A stretch of DNA of 64,000 nucleotides from Helicoverpa zea. Taxonomy: Eukaryota; Arthropoda; Insecta; Lepidoptera; Noctuidae. A model generated the notes under the pieces. It saw only the letters and a program-made list of their open reading frames with translations, ran no database searches and was not told where the DNA came from. Below are positions 1 to 12,700 of this stretch, piece after piece. Position numbers and translations under genes: made by a program. The stretch lies in the NCBI RefSeq assembly GCF_022581195.2, contig NC_061482.1, positions 16,926,001-16,990,000 of the forward strand. Reading direction: 5' to 3'. How positions within the stretch are numbered: the first letter of the stretch is position 1; each line of letters starts with the position of its first letter.

Positions 1-3000
1 TTTACAATAAATGCTTCGCTAAAATATATAAATAAAAATAACAGTTCTTTGTAATTTTACAGTCGCGCGGTACCACTTCATAATAAATTGTGTCGAAACA
101 AAAAAAAAAATAAGAAAATATTTAATTAAGAATCGAAAATTAGTGGATATACATATTTGAAGTTGCTAGAATTGTTGGTCTATTTTTATACGATATGAAG
201 GTTATTGTTGGCTAAGGGTGAGTTGTACCATTTAACTATAACGATAACCGAACCATAACATGCCGTGGTCGATTAGAATTAGTTCAGTCATAATTATAGT
301 TCACTGGTACAATTCACCATAAGATTTCTGCATTACTATGATATGTACAACACACGTAACTGAAGCAATATTTAATAAATACATAGCTGTTTTCACAAAA
401 TACATATAGTAGCGAAGATTTTACTTGTAATGCTTATTAAATATTTTATTGTTAGTCAGTCAATTAAGAAATACGACGTCAAGAAACTATAGTTCAAAGG
501 TAGATAGTTTGTGCAGGCTTGTAAAATTAGTTCGTAGGAGCAGACCGCCTTATCGGGGTAAATTAATGTGTTACTACATGTTTTAGTCGTCAAAAATCGT
601 ATGCCTGTCTATTGCACATTGAAACCAAAAATTCTGAACATATTGTGTATTTTATAGTGAATTGAATTGTTTCCTACAAAAGCAATAATTTACTTGATAA
701 TATTCCCACACGTATAATAGTAACATGTTTAATGAAATTAAGTAATAGTGACTCAAGCAATAATATATAAGACAACCTCTTCAATTTTATGTGGAGAAAT
801 CGCGCGACTGACCTCGCTTGACTAAACAAAACATCAGATTATTCAACTCATATCTTATACTTAGTATTTATAAGCTAGCTCTTTATTGGTGCGATTTAAG
901 TTTATGCATGTAGATTTTTTGTTATTTATTATTTGGCATAGTTATTATTATTTTATAGTATTTTTCCTTTTTCGATGTTTATTTCTTGAGATATCTGGCG
1001 TTATTCGGTAACGTCTCGATATAGGGCCCGAAGTTGTATTAGTATATTTTTTTCTTATGTTGAAATCATGAAAATCTATAGCGAAAGTTAGTTTGGGTAA
1101 ATCACCGTTTTTGTAATTATATTAATCATACCTTTTATTGGGTATACGAACAAATATTCTTTTCAGCTATTATTATTAGTACAACTTTAACTAGTTTATT
1201 ATAGTTCCAATTTATTTGTATTTAGATAATATTTATATCCATCCAAAAGGCTTATTTTTTAATTATTATTTTCGTTGAAACAATTTTGTTTCAAAATCTA
1301 AACATTTATTTGTTTAAAAATGTTTTTTTCTACATAATATTTGGTGGAAGGACTATTTTGTAGAATCAAAATTATATCATGGTTTAGAAACATTGTATGA
1401 TCGATAATAACTATAAGTGATCGTAGTTAGATCAAATCTGTGACAGTATCATTAAAACACTGTATTAAATGCCTCGACTGTTAAGTAAGGTACATATATG
1501 ACGGAACATGCATCGCGTATTGTCGGTCTAACGTAAACATACGATAAAACATTCAATCATTCACACCATCGATGATGCGTTACTGCGTCGATCATACATT
1601 TACTATACACTCGACGCATTTTCCGTCAGTTATGAACTTTCCCTTAATTCAATGTTTTGAGAACTAATAGGTTTCTTATTCACGGTGGCCTACACATGGA
1701 GCTTATACACAAGCTTATAGCTGAGATGGTCTAATATTTTTTTAACTTCGATGTAGAATTTTGATACACTTTTACAATATGAGAGTAAATCACTAATGTT
1801 TTTTTTTTACCATCTTTTAAATGGGAAATTTGAATGTTCTGTGCTTTTAACTCTCTCTGTGCTATTGTCTTCTCATTGACTATTATTACCGCTAAATAAA
1901 CTTTTGTGCAAAAAATCGTACACCATAGAGTGAAAACTACGAGGTGCCTGTATTTTTCCTAATAGTCACAGGTATTAAAGAAATCATTTTGTTAATGTCC
2001 ACAATCAGACAAATGACACAGAAATTCTGACTCGTTTTTAGAGTTTAACAGAGACAAAATGTTTTAAATAATTTAGTGGTAAATATATTCAGTGGGCGGT
2101 GATGTGCTTTACTTGTATCTAGCAAACCGGCAATACGATGTAATCACAATTTAGATATATTCTCTTGTAAACAATTGTAAAGCTACCTACCAACGTTCGT
2201 AAAAATGTCACTCACACACGCATGTGCATCGACGAGCTTTCACCGGCGCTAGCGGTCCTGTCAGTACTGAGTGTCGTGCATGGAGCACATGCGTGTGTGA
2301 TTGACATTGTTACGAACTTTAGCACATAGCTGCACAACTGTTTACAAGAGACTATATCTAAACTGTGATATTATTTGAAATCGTGGATTCTAGATCAATG
2401 GCGTATATCGTATACTTCGTTTTCGAATGTAGGATGTCCTCGTTACATCATATTGTATATTTCGCTGTGTTCACAATATTTTAAGCTTTAATTTTTAATT
2501 GTGTTATGGCTCACGCACTCGCAATGTACCTAGAAATGTTTAAATTACTCAAATTCGGAATTTGCTGTGGTCTTTTGTAAGAATAATATATTTTTCTTTT
2601 AAATTATATGGCTTCAAGTATGCAATATTTTAGTCTGATGCAAGTACCCATTTCTGTTTTTTGACACTGCGTTTGAAATCGTTTTAGTGTTTTCAGATAG
2701 ACAGTGATCCTTTTTTGACCTGCTAATGACCACAGCATTCCGAAAACTTATTTAATGTAAGATATGAATTCTGTATTCTCTGTAAAAAAGCAAAAAAATG
2801 CACGTCTTTTGTTGCAATCCTAAATTTTTGAAATCCAAGCAAAAAATTACCATCGCAGTTATTGTATGGCAATTTAAAAAAGAAAAATATATTTTAATAG
2901 CAATAGCAGATGCCTTGAAATACATAGTTGTAGTTTAACACCAATTTAGAACATATTCCTCTAATATTGTTATTTACATAGATATTTGAAGTTGAGATTA

Positions 3001-4030
3001 TATCCAATGCAAGGAATAAACACAAAGCAATGTACCTCCTTTTGTATGCGTAGTTGATTTGACAAACTAATAAAAAAGTAATATATAATATTGTTGTTTT
3101 ATTTTAACTTTTTGTCAATTTAATATTTATCTGATACCTACCTGATGCAAGAAGTTTGATTGCTAATTTTGCGAGCGATATGTCACGGAACTCGTGATGA
3201 GGAAAGAAGAAAGCTACTGTTCTGTACTCTTCGAGGAGCCAGCAAACATGTTACCTGATCATTTCTTGAATCTGTGACGTTCTGATCAAACTGTTATGGA
3301 TGTGGATTATGGATTCCAAAAAAGTAGTCACTAAAGATTATATTGAAGTATATTTGCTTACCTAGCGACCGTCATCTGGATGCAATAAAACAAGGCATTT
3401 TCAATTATCACAAAGTTTAATACTAGCATGATTCGGAATTATTAAGTATCGATAAAAATTTGACATTCAATAGTGACGCTATACAATGCTAATATATTCT
3501 TAAACAATATTTTACTTTCGGAACAAATAATAAGGAATTCGTTTGTCGATGTTTCTCGTTTACAATCAGTCTGTTTAACAATAATTTTTAATTCGTAGTA
3601 TTGAGCAAAATACTTTGTCAATGTTTTTGTTAGGTATGTAATATTTACATAAATAAAAACTAGTTTATTAATACCTAAGTTTATAATAAATTAAAATAAT
3701 AACCAAACTGTGAACTCCCTTCGTTCTGTCTGCCTTTGCGATGGCACATTAGATTACTTTTTTTTCCATTTTTAATAAAGCACCCGTCGATATCGACTTG
3801 TACTGATATTTTAGAACTGTCGTATATTTTAAATTACTTTGTACCATACATAGTAGATTTTATAATGGAGAAATTTTAGGAGAGAGTCATGATCTGTATT
3901 GAAAAATCGTCGTCATTTTTTAGGTACTGTAGACCATTTGTCTAATTTTCAGGTAAAAGAGCGCGGTGTTGCCAACCGTGAATAATCAGTCATTAACATA
4001 GAATTTGTCACTTTCAGTCAGCATAAACTT
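1..4030. other. AT-rich non-coding DNA at the left edge
   Basis: No convincing ORF on either strand. It holds the inverted repeat at 2143-2369. AATAAA near 3016 followed by T/G-rich sequence could mark the 3' end of a plus-strand transcript entering from the left, but no coding part is in the window. Confidence 0.5.
2143..2369. mobile_element. Old MITE-like inverted repeat
   Basis: Two arms of about 85 bp, similar but not identical in reverse complement: ATCACAATTTAGATATA at the left, its counterpart ending CTAAACTGTGAT at the right, plus CACACACGCATGTGC / GCACATGCGTGTGTG inside. Target duplication uncertain. Divergence between the arms suggests an old copy. Confidence 0.6.
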
Positions 4031-4033
4031 TTA

Positions 4034-4434
4034 GGGTGCGTCCACATCTGGCGAATGCGCCGCGAATGCGCAGCACGCGAGCCGATCGCGAGCTGTCCGC
4101 GAGCTGCGCGCGTGCATTTTTGTTCGTGCGCCGCTTCTGCGCCGCCCGCGCGCAGCTCGCGCGCGACCTAAGCGCCGCACGCGAGCGGCGCGCAGGCGGC
4201 GCGCGACGTCTGCCATCTTCGATAGTACTGAGCCAATATACGGAACTGTAAGGGCGAGAACTGATAGCGCGCAGATCGCGCGCCGCTCGCGCGCTCTATA
4301 CGAGCCTTGCGTGAGTTGCGCTAAAGAGGCGCACCGAACTATTGCAGTGACTGCACGCGCGCAGCTCGCGGACAGCTCGCGATCGGCTCGCGTGCTGCGC
4401 ATTCGCGGCGCATTCGCCAGATGTGGACGCACCC
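4034..4434. mobile_element. Harbinger-type MITE with 83-bp perfect inverted repeats
   Basis: Left arm 4034-4116 and right arm 4352-4434 are perfect reverse complements over 83 bp, starting GGGTGCGTCCACATCTGG. TTA flanks both sides (4031-4033, 4435-4437), the 3-bp TWA target duplication of PIF/Harbinger transposons. Extremely rich in CG dinucleotides (GCGCGC, CGCGAGC) against AT-rich surroundings. The open frames on both strands here follow from the palindromic GC-rich sequence and are not genes. Identical arms suggest a recent insertion. Confidence 0.9.
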
Positions 4435-4437
4435 TTA

Positions 4438-5488
4438 AGTTCAGTATTAAAAAGTCATGACATTAGGGCTGTGCTTTGAAATGAATCTCAGTGGCTATTG
4501 GTCAGTGCTCGTGATGTCACGAAGCGGCACCATAAATTGTTGTAGCTATGTACTGTTGACCATATTGTACCTACTGGTGAAACAAGAGAAATATTAATTT
4601 CGGAGCATAGCATAGATTTCATGTACAGCCAGTATTGTCAGCCACCATAGCAGACGCGTCATAATCTCAATAAAAATTAGAATCATACCGAAACTACTAA
4701 CGGACACATTTTCACAGGTTCTTAACTACTTAAATAATTTATTAACAAAAAATTAATACAAAACAGACGGGAAAATTAGAGCAGAAACAATGATTATCTT
4801 CAATCTTATCTTATGAACTTACATTGCTAAAATAATTATGTACAAATCCTCATAACTGCTTACGAACTACGTTATAAATTTGAAATATGAAATAATACGA
4901 TATTTATGATTATATTAAGAAAAGATCAAGGTAATCATAGTCGAAGCAGGAAAGTTATACCATAAAATACTGAATATAAGTTAGGTATTACAGAGTATGA
5001 ATATCTATAAAAATATAAATTGTCATATAGAACCTGGGAGCTCAACCTCCAACCATATAAATATATATACAACATGTAACTTAATTAACGCACATCCTGA
5101 AATTAGTTTGTTCAGAATCGTTTACTGAATCGATTTATATCATTTTTAATATAGGTAATTTTTTATCCCAAAAATAATTAAAACTGCGGAAATTATTGTC
5201 ATATTAACCCTGTACAGGCAAAACAAATTCAAATAGACTGTAACTCAAAGTAATAAGACTTCGTGTATTGTCGGCTTTTTCCGTAGTTTCGTTATGTTTG
5301 GCCTTACTACAAAAACTTTAACCACTGTTTTACACTTGTCTAAAAAAAATGTGGCTCCAAAATGAACCATATGTCAACGTCATAATTTGACATTTTTTTA
5401 AACAAGTCTTAAACTGACGTTAAAAAGTTTTTGTGGTAAGACGGGTTGTGTCGAGTCGAGCGGCGCGCGGCGCGATATTTGCGTGCGT
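4438..5488. other. Non-coding, between MITE and LINE fragment
   Basis: AT-rich; no gene, no clear repeat. 5438-5488 has a short GC-rich patch (CGAGCGGCGCGCGGCGCG) directly before the LINE target site. Confidence 0.5.
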
Positions 5489-5504
5489 AGTAGTATGACC
5501 AAAA

Positions 5505-5728
5505 GATGATAGGACACCTTATACGTCACGACGATTTTATAAAAAACATCGTGGAAGGGAAGGTCGAAGGAAAGAGAGGAAGGGGTCGTCCAAGATATAG
5601 CTACATCAAGCAAATTAAAGAAAAGGTGAAGGTCGTGACGTATAAGGAAGTTCAGGAGTTGGCGCTAGATAGGTGTAAATGGAAGGAGCTGCACCGACAA
5701 GAGCTGGGCTCTTAAATTAATGATGATG
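5505..5728 (+). mobile_element. 5'-truncated RTE-like LINE fragment with target duplication
   Basis: An ORF piece (5506-5715) reads MIGHLIRHDDFIKNIVEG, then VEGKRGRGRPR and LALDRCKWKELHRQ before the stop. This is the C-terminal pattern (H-x-x-R, GKR-x-RGRPR, D-R-x-x-W) of RTE-like reverse transcriptases. A short tail with GAT/ATG repeats follows. A 16-bp direct repeat, AGTAGTATGACCAAAA, flanks it (5489-5504 and 5729-5744), so only about 224 bp of the element's 3' end was inserted. Confidence 0.82.
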
Positions 5729-5744
5729 AGTAGTATGACCAAAA

Positions 5745-6448
5745 AGTTCTCCAAGAATTGGTATAACTAATTTAGTAAATAACAGTGCATATACATGTTA
5801 AATTAAAAATTCAGTGTATGTATTATGATTATAACAAAATATTCTAATTGGGGTGTTTGAGGGTGTGCGTTAATTACGTTACATGTTGTATATGAGCAAT
5901 TTCAGTAACGACTATCTTGATGAGGTTTAAAAGTCGTCAAGAAGTCAATATGCCCCAATATTATCCAAATATAAATAATATTAAGTATAAAAAAGAAATT
6001 ACAAGTAATGCTATTTGGTACATTTTGTTAGGTCACGTTCAGTTGTACGCTTATACGCTACCGTTCCTTTACTCGGAATATTTGAATAATCAGTGCACTT
6101 TAATGCCAAGATGGATAACTTTAAAGAAAATGGAATAAATTAAATAGGTATATCATTGTCATTTACAAGTTCTTTTTACACTCCTGAAATTATGGTCGAC
6201 GGACGGAATTACACAAATCACAGTTCTGATACATCAACTATTATAAAAAAACAGATACCTACTATTTTAATAATAATTTGCATTTTTGCTTATTAAACAT
6301 GATTAAGGCCCTATAAATAATTCAAAAGGTAGCAAAGAAATGTTTTAGCGGAAAATATTTAGTGAAATATGATGCAAAATGTTCAAATTCTATCATCCAT
6401 ATCCAGTCACACTTTCAGGTTAAAATATCCGTCGACACATAGAACAGC
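5745..6448 (-). other. Probable fw 3' UTR and downstream flank
   Basis: Directly after the fw stop on the minus strand. AT-rich, no ORF of note. Only an ATTAAA-type poly(A) word (TTTAAT on the plus strand near 6266) was seen, so the transcript end is not fixed. Confidence 0.45.
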
Positions 6449-6791
6449 TTAATACCTAGGCTTATGATTATGGTGGGGGCGATGGGGGGAGTGCCAGTCT
6501 TGGTGCCTTTGTTCACGATGATGATGATGATGGTGGTGTCGTCTCTTGTCTCTCGCGTGGGGGGCAGGGTACACGTCTGACACTACGAGTTCCGAGCCAT
6601 CTTTCGGGGCTTCGCGATCGTGACGGCGGTGAGCATGCTTCGCGCCGGCGGCTTCGTGGAGTTCCTCCCAGGCCTGGCGGTAGTACCGGTTGAGGCCACT
6701 CCTGGACTCGGAGGACGAGGAGTCCAGGGAGCCGACGGTGTTGCAGTCAGGGGACACGTGGTGTCGGTACCGCTTGCCGTCGTTGTGCTTC
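6449..6791 (-). CDS. fw: fw last exon: histidine-rich cytoplasmic tail and stop
   Basis: 343 nt including TAA, enters in phase 2, acceptor ATTAGCAG. The tail reads KHNDGKRYRHHV, then a serine cluster (SLDSSSSESRSG), then LNRYYRQAWEELHE, and ends with seven consecutive His inside a His/Arg/Lys-rich last 40 residues. The RYYRQAWEEL segment looks like a conserved docking motif, and the serine cluster could be phosphorylated; both are inferences from composition. The tail has no recognised enzymatic domain. Confidence 0.88.
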
Positions 6792-9700
6792 CTGCTAATG
6801 ATTTATGTTTTTTTAGTAGTGTTGTGCGTTGCTGTTAATGGGGTTTTAATGTACAAAAAGATACAATTTTTATTTGTAGTCTCAGTAGTGGGCAGTGGGT
6901 GTCTGCGTTACATCTGAGGACAATATTGGTACTATACCTACTCTGTTTTCTGTAGGTATATTTTCTCTGTTGATGGTATTGATTTCATACAGTTAAGTAA
7001 ATTATTAAATAGTATAGGCACCTCGCTAGGTACCTAAACACCTACCCAATAACCTTTTAAAAATATTTTAGAACACTTGTGTTTGTGATACAATAATAAA
7101 ACATGAATATTTACATGTGCTTGGTGTAGAAGGTAATGATACTGCGATATTTTAAAAATAAATCGGTGTCGCTTGGCGCGAAGCATTGTCTTTGTGCGTG
7201 ACTGACTTTATAAAGTCGAGCGAGTGTAAACGTGGACTAGGCTTTGCCTGTGAGAAGTGTCCCGAGTATACAAGAACATCCATTGTGAAGCTGTGTAGTG
7301 TACTTCTTGTAAAAGATTAACGAATTTTGCCAAAATGTGATTCAACATGGCGTGCTTTCCAAATCCCGGTGCGTGTAGCGATGACATGGTGGTTGGTTAA
7401 ACACAACAATACAAATACTATCTACATATAACACAATCAAAATAACGAGAAATTCTACGCTCACAGAAAAAAAAATTGATAAGTAAATGGCATCTGTCAA
7501 ATTTTGGCGCCGACGGCCATCTTGAAAAATTAAACGCGGGTGGTCAACCACCATGTCAACGTGGTACCTTAACAAAACGCACTGGCTATAACGGGTTGGA
7601 GAAGTGTCCGGCCCGGTGCGTGAGGCGGTGAGTTCGGGCGAACTCCCTCCGTCCGACTTGCTGGTCGGGAAACGGGAGGGCCAAGAGCGTGTACCACCGG
7701 GAGGGGAGCTCGCGCACCGCCGGCGGTGGCCTCTTCGGCCCTCCGCTGATGTATCAATCACTCATGTAGTTGTAGTTCTTAACCATTAACAATCCATTGT
7801 TGGAATTAAACCTCTCCTAACATAATGTGTGCTCTACCCAGTCGCTTGAAAGTCATAACTTGAGTCATGTTATGGTGTCACTTTTATCTTTTTGATTCGA
7901 TTGACGGTTAGTGAAGGCCTTTGGCCCATCGAAAATAAGCGAAGTGCAGAAGCGTTTAAACCACCAATAGAATTTCTTTATTCAAACATCCCGGTTGGCC
8001 GTAGCGGAGAAATTCTATTGTTTGTTTAAAATCTACTCCGCTCCGCTTGTCTTTGTTGGAGCCTGGGCCCAGTCTGGGGTTTTTTGTGGCGAACAAATGA
8101 AAGCTATTGAAAATGTAAGTATCTATGTGAGAGTTGTAATACGAAGTACTCAGTTTTAAGCTAAGATGAGCATTAGGTAAGTTTAAAGAATGTCTAGGTA
8201 ATTACATTACATGAATGTTATGAAGTAATGAATAAGTATTAGATACTTCTTTGTTTGAAAGATTAGTTGTTTTTCAAGCTAGAGTAAGTATTTATTGTTA
8301 ATATCTAATGATCATAATTTGATAGATACGTCAAGCAGCGTTAAATTAAAAGTATGATGTTCACGTCAAGAATACTAAATACTTTTATAGCAAAAGCGCC
8401 CCGAATTAGAATGTTTTGAATTATTTAAAATTAGTTCTGTAGCAACTTTAGGCTAACTACCCTTACGGAAACTAGCCTTTACTCTATCGTATCTATTTAA
8501 GCCACTCTACCAATCAACTAAAATTAGGTTATGAACAAGAGCTAATCTGACCTGTTTAGCAGATAATACTTGTAGGTAATGTTATGTTTTTTCATAAAAA
8601 TATACGTAAACTTTAAGGTACTACCCGACTGGGGTTGCCACCATAATTCATCGGATAATCTACCAAAATGACACTTCTAAATTCAAATATATTCCCCGAA
8701 CTAAATAAAAAGCTTAATCAACACCCTTCTACGATTGTCTATTACCTACTTGAGTTAAAATAAGGTCTTACCTTCGGACGAGGATGACTATGGTCGTGAT
8801 GATGGCGATGAGGAATACGAGGGCCCCGAAGGCGCCCAGGGCTACCACTGCGCCGATGTTCAGGCGGGCCCCGACGGGGTCCCGTCGCTCGCCGTCCACT
8901 GGTTGCGGGACGTTCACGCGAGGGGTCTGTTCTGCTCTTATATTGTTGCCGTTACCGACGATCTGAAGATTGTTGGAGAGTAGATTAATTAACAATGTGT
9001 TGAATACTTAAAAAAAATTAGTTTATAAGATTACTCAGTCTGTCCGTTAAGCCTTGACTCTATTTTTTTTTTATCGGGCGTAAAAAAATATATTTCATTT
9101 TGGTTGAATTGAAATAAAACCCTTTTGACTTTGTTAACTTAGAAAATTCTGCAAATAATTTTTCGTCATCTTAATACAATATTAAACAAGTCTATGAAAC
9201 TTCAAACACCTCCTTTTATTAAGAAGCTAACTTCAAAAAATGCTTAAACAAGTAACACGCTTACCTGATTCTCTCTCGGATGGCTGGCCACAATAATATG
9301 CGGCACATGACTGGTCGGCGAGTCCTGATTATCAGGCACAGTCACCTTCCTCTCTGGAGGACGTTCGTAACTCCTGGTCGTCACTCGTTCCGTCGTGGTC
9401 TTGGGTCGCAGCCTCCTTGGAGGTTCGGCAGTTACGGTCGCGAAGGGTGTCGGTGAGGAGAGGGGACGAGGAGATGTTCTCGGCCTCGTTGGTAAGACGA
9501 GGCGGGGGCTGGTTGGTGTGGAAGCAGTTGTGGTTGCTGCTGGGCTGGTGGTTGTCGCTTGCGTGGTTGTTGTTGGTCGTTCTTCGACTAGAATGAGAGA
9601 AAATGTTTCTGTGATATTTAGAATTTAATCTTGTTGAAAAGTCATAGAGACCAAAATAAACAAAAATGTGTGTTATTTTCAAAAAGTTTTGTGATTTGAA

Positions 9701-12700
9701 TAAAAAAAGTTAAAAGCATTTAATTTTGTCTACCCAATTCCTATAACAAGGAAATTAAGGGTGTTTAAAAATACATTTTAAAAGGCGAAACTTTTTGGAA
9801 AAATCATCAAGGAAAATCTTTCATGTTCCCCCAACTTTTTGACCCCGTTCGTATTTCAAATAAAGAAACAAACAAAGAAACGTGTTTCCGGTAAAAATTT
9901 CCACCCTTGCACACATAGAATTTTTCCGGTCCATAACAAAGAAAATCTAAAAATAGTTGTTTACTTCAAACTTTTCCATTTTCTTTTATTAGAAAAAATT
10001 ACAGTCTCCAACCCATCATTACTTTTTCAAAGTACCTTAAGGTTCGACAAAAATATACATTTTAGTAACTTAATACAGTCAGTATATAAACAAATTCCGT
10101 TCTCTAATCGACATTAGCCGGTTCAGTACGAGTACAAGACAAATTCGTTCTGTCCACTAAGTATCGTGTGGCCACCCCCTAAGCTTGGCCTTCTACTAGG
10201 GGAGCGATGCAAAACCGGTCTTCTCGGCATTTTAAATAATTACGCGAGTAAAGTGGCATGTTATTATAATTATAGTTGCAATATAAACAGGATGAAAATT
10301 AACAACTACATTTCCCGACTACTGTAAGTAAATTCTGTTTAAAAGAGTTACGTAGCAATCAGAAGTTCCCAGAATTGAAATAGACTGGTTGTGTGGGCGT
10401 GGGTGGGGAGGACGCTACCTCACACCACCGCCCGTCGCCTGCGCGCCCCAACAGCGCATGCGCCAACACCTTCGCTCCTCCAGCCTCCAGTATCATCTGT
10501 CATCTTCCCGGATTGAGACGTTCTTTGCGACGACTCACATACCAACTCCCAGAATCTTTATCTGGAATTTCTCAATAAACAGATCTATTGCTTCATCCAT
10601 GATAATGGACGGAGGAAGAGACGGGAGCGGGACGTCTGGCGTTTTCAAGAAACCGGGAATACCTCCCAGCTTGCAGCGAAGAGCCAGGTCGCCGTCAGCG
10701 AGGGCCGGCCTCAACTTCCCTGTGGGGAAGATGCAACGTTCGCTGAATACTATGGCTCCGCCTGGAATTTACTGCTCCATCGTTTCGGCTGTGTACTTCT
10801 CCGCTGTGCTGGAGTACTTGACGGCCGAGGTGGTGACGATGGGCGGCGATCTGGCGCGGGAGTACGGCCAGAGGCGCATCACCGCCCGACACATCCAGTA
10901 TGCCATCAGAGGCGACGCCGACTTGGATAGAATGGTGCGAGAGATCCTGGAGTCTAAAGGCAGATACATCTCCTCGGATTCTGATGATGACGATTTTGGA
11001 TATCCGGCTCCTGACTCTCCTGATTTTGGTACCGAGCAAGACGAGCGCCGCGGCGGGTACTCGCACTAAATATGATCAGCCATCGACGATGCGGCTGCTT
11101 CGGTGTTGTCGTAGTCTCTCCCAGTGTGACTCCCGCGCATCTCCATCATTGTTGTTAATTATTCGTGATAATGTCTATTCCCTTGTTACTTTATAAGTCT
11201 TTGAGATGATGTTATTTACAAAACCTTTTTCTATACATTGTTGTTACTGTGATCTGTATTCCTCGTATTTTGGAACACCTATGTATATTATATATTATAT
11301 TAACGAAATTATAACTCACTGTTGAACATTCACATTTCATATTATCGTCTGTTATAACCAAATTCTCAAAAAAAAATATGTCTATTGTTTCAAGTTGGAA
11401 TGTTAAAAGTAGGTAGAAAATTATATGTGTTTATGAAATGAATATTAAATGAATACAGAGTGGCGTTTTATTTAAGACCTAGTCTCCCTTATTTCTAGTT
11501 TATTTTATAAAATGTGGAGGTTACTTACGTTGACAGATGGGTGCTGGTTTATCCCACAGACCACTGGCTAGGCAAGCAATCCTCTTTGGTCCGAGCAGCT
11601 TGAATCCTTTAGTACAAGAGTACTCTGCCAGGGAACCGAACACGGAGGCGTTGTGACTAAGGGCGACGCGCCCGTTCAGCACCGGCGGCGGGTCTTCACA
11701 CTGCACCACTGGAGAATACAAATATCTTTATAAACACTTATCTAGTACTAGCGAACCCCCTAAGGATTCTCATTGGATAACAGTAATCCCCCTATTTAAC
11801 GTATGTTATTATACATAAAAAACCTCTTTAATCACTCTATTTATTTTAATAAACGCATGAAATCGGGCGCGTAGTTTTGAAGATTTAAGCGTTGAAACGT
11901 TATACAATGTAGGTAGTGAAGGGGTTAGACACTAATACTCAGCTGAACCGGGTTAGACTGGATGCCGACCCCAACATAGTTAGAAAAAGTCTAGACAAAT
12001 GACAAGGGTTAAAATCTGCCTAATTATAGTCGGGAGGGCCGGTCGATAGTTAGACTGGAGTTTTCGCTACTTCCAAGCTAGTTGGCCATCTCTGGCTGTC
12101 ACTCGAACTGTCTCACTGGACTTAGATAAAAGTTCGAGTCATTCTGGACATATCAAATCGACTATCTGAGGGCTTTGAACATTAAAAACTTGGAATTATA
12201 AAACTTTTTTTTTTTTTATAGATACGTATATTTTTATTTGGACTATTTATTTTTATAATCTATTTCTACAATGTACACACTATACATATAACTAAAAACT
12301 TAATTGATTTATTTTTCTAGCCTATAGACATTTAAAATATTAATTGGCACATTTAGAATACTTATGGCTTTTTTTCGCCTAGTTATTTCTATTTGACTTT
12401 TTTGTTGTGTTTCGATTATCGCTAAATATTTATCCTTAACTAAACGAACTTGAATTTAAACTTAACGGTCTTGCTTATTACCAAACCTTATCCTTCAATA
12501 TTCACCATATAAGTACCTACCTACCTATGCAGCAAGTGAAATCCAGTACATAACTATGTATTGCTAACATTCTCCAAAGTACTCAAAGTCAAAGTCAAAG
12601 TCAAAAGTCAAAGTCAAATCATTTATTTCATTTAGGCCTTTACAAGCACTTATGAACGTCAAAATTATAACTAAGTTTGATTCTAGTTGCCCATTCCAAA

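Noticed and set aside
4031..4432. ORFs on both strands in the GC-rich segment
   Set aside because: They are the palindromic arms of a MITE; the N-termini of the two translations are identical because the arms are.
7342..7761. 139-residue minus-strand frame in an fw intron
   Set aside because: Half is low-complexity from a GC-rich patch, the start is not ATG, and it would need no splicing to be a gene yet shows no known pattern; more likely an element remnant.
9332..9682. Long minus-strand frame over the stalk exon
   Set aside because: The phases of both neighbouring introns fix another frame (Thr/Pro-rich), which joins correctly to the sushi and membrane exons.
10695..11066. Antisense frame opposite the H2A variant
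   Set aside because: It mirrors a real coding sequence with high GC; no domain pattern of its own.
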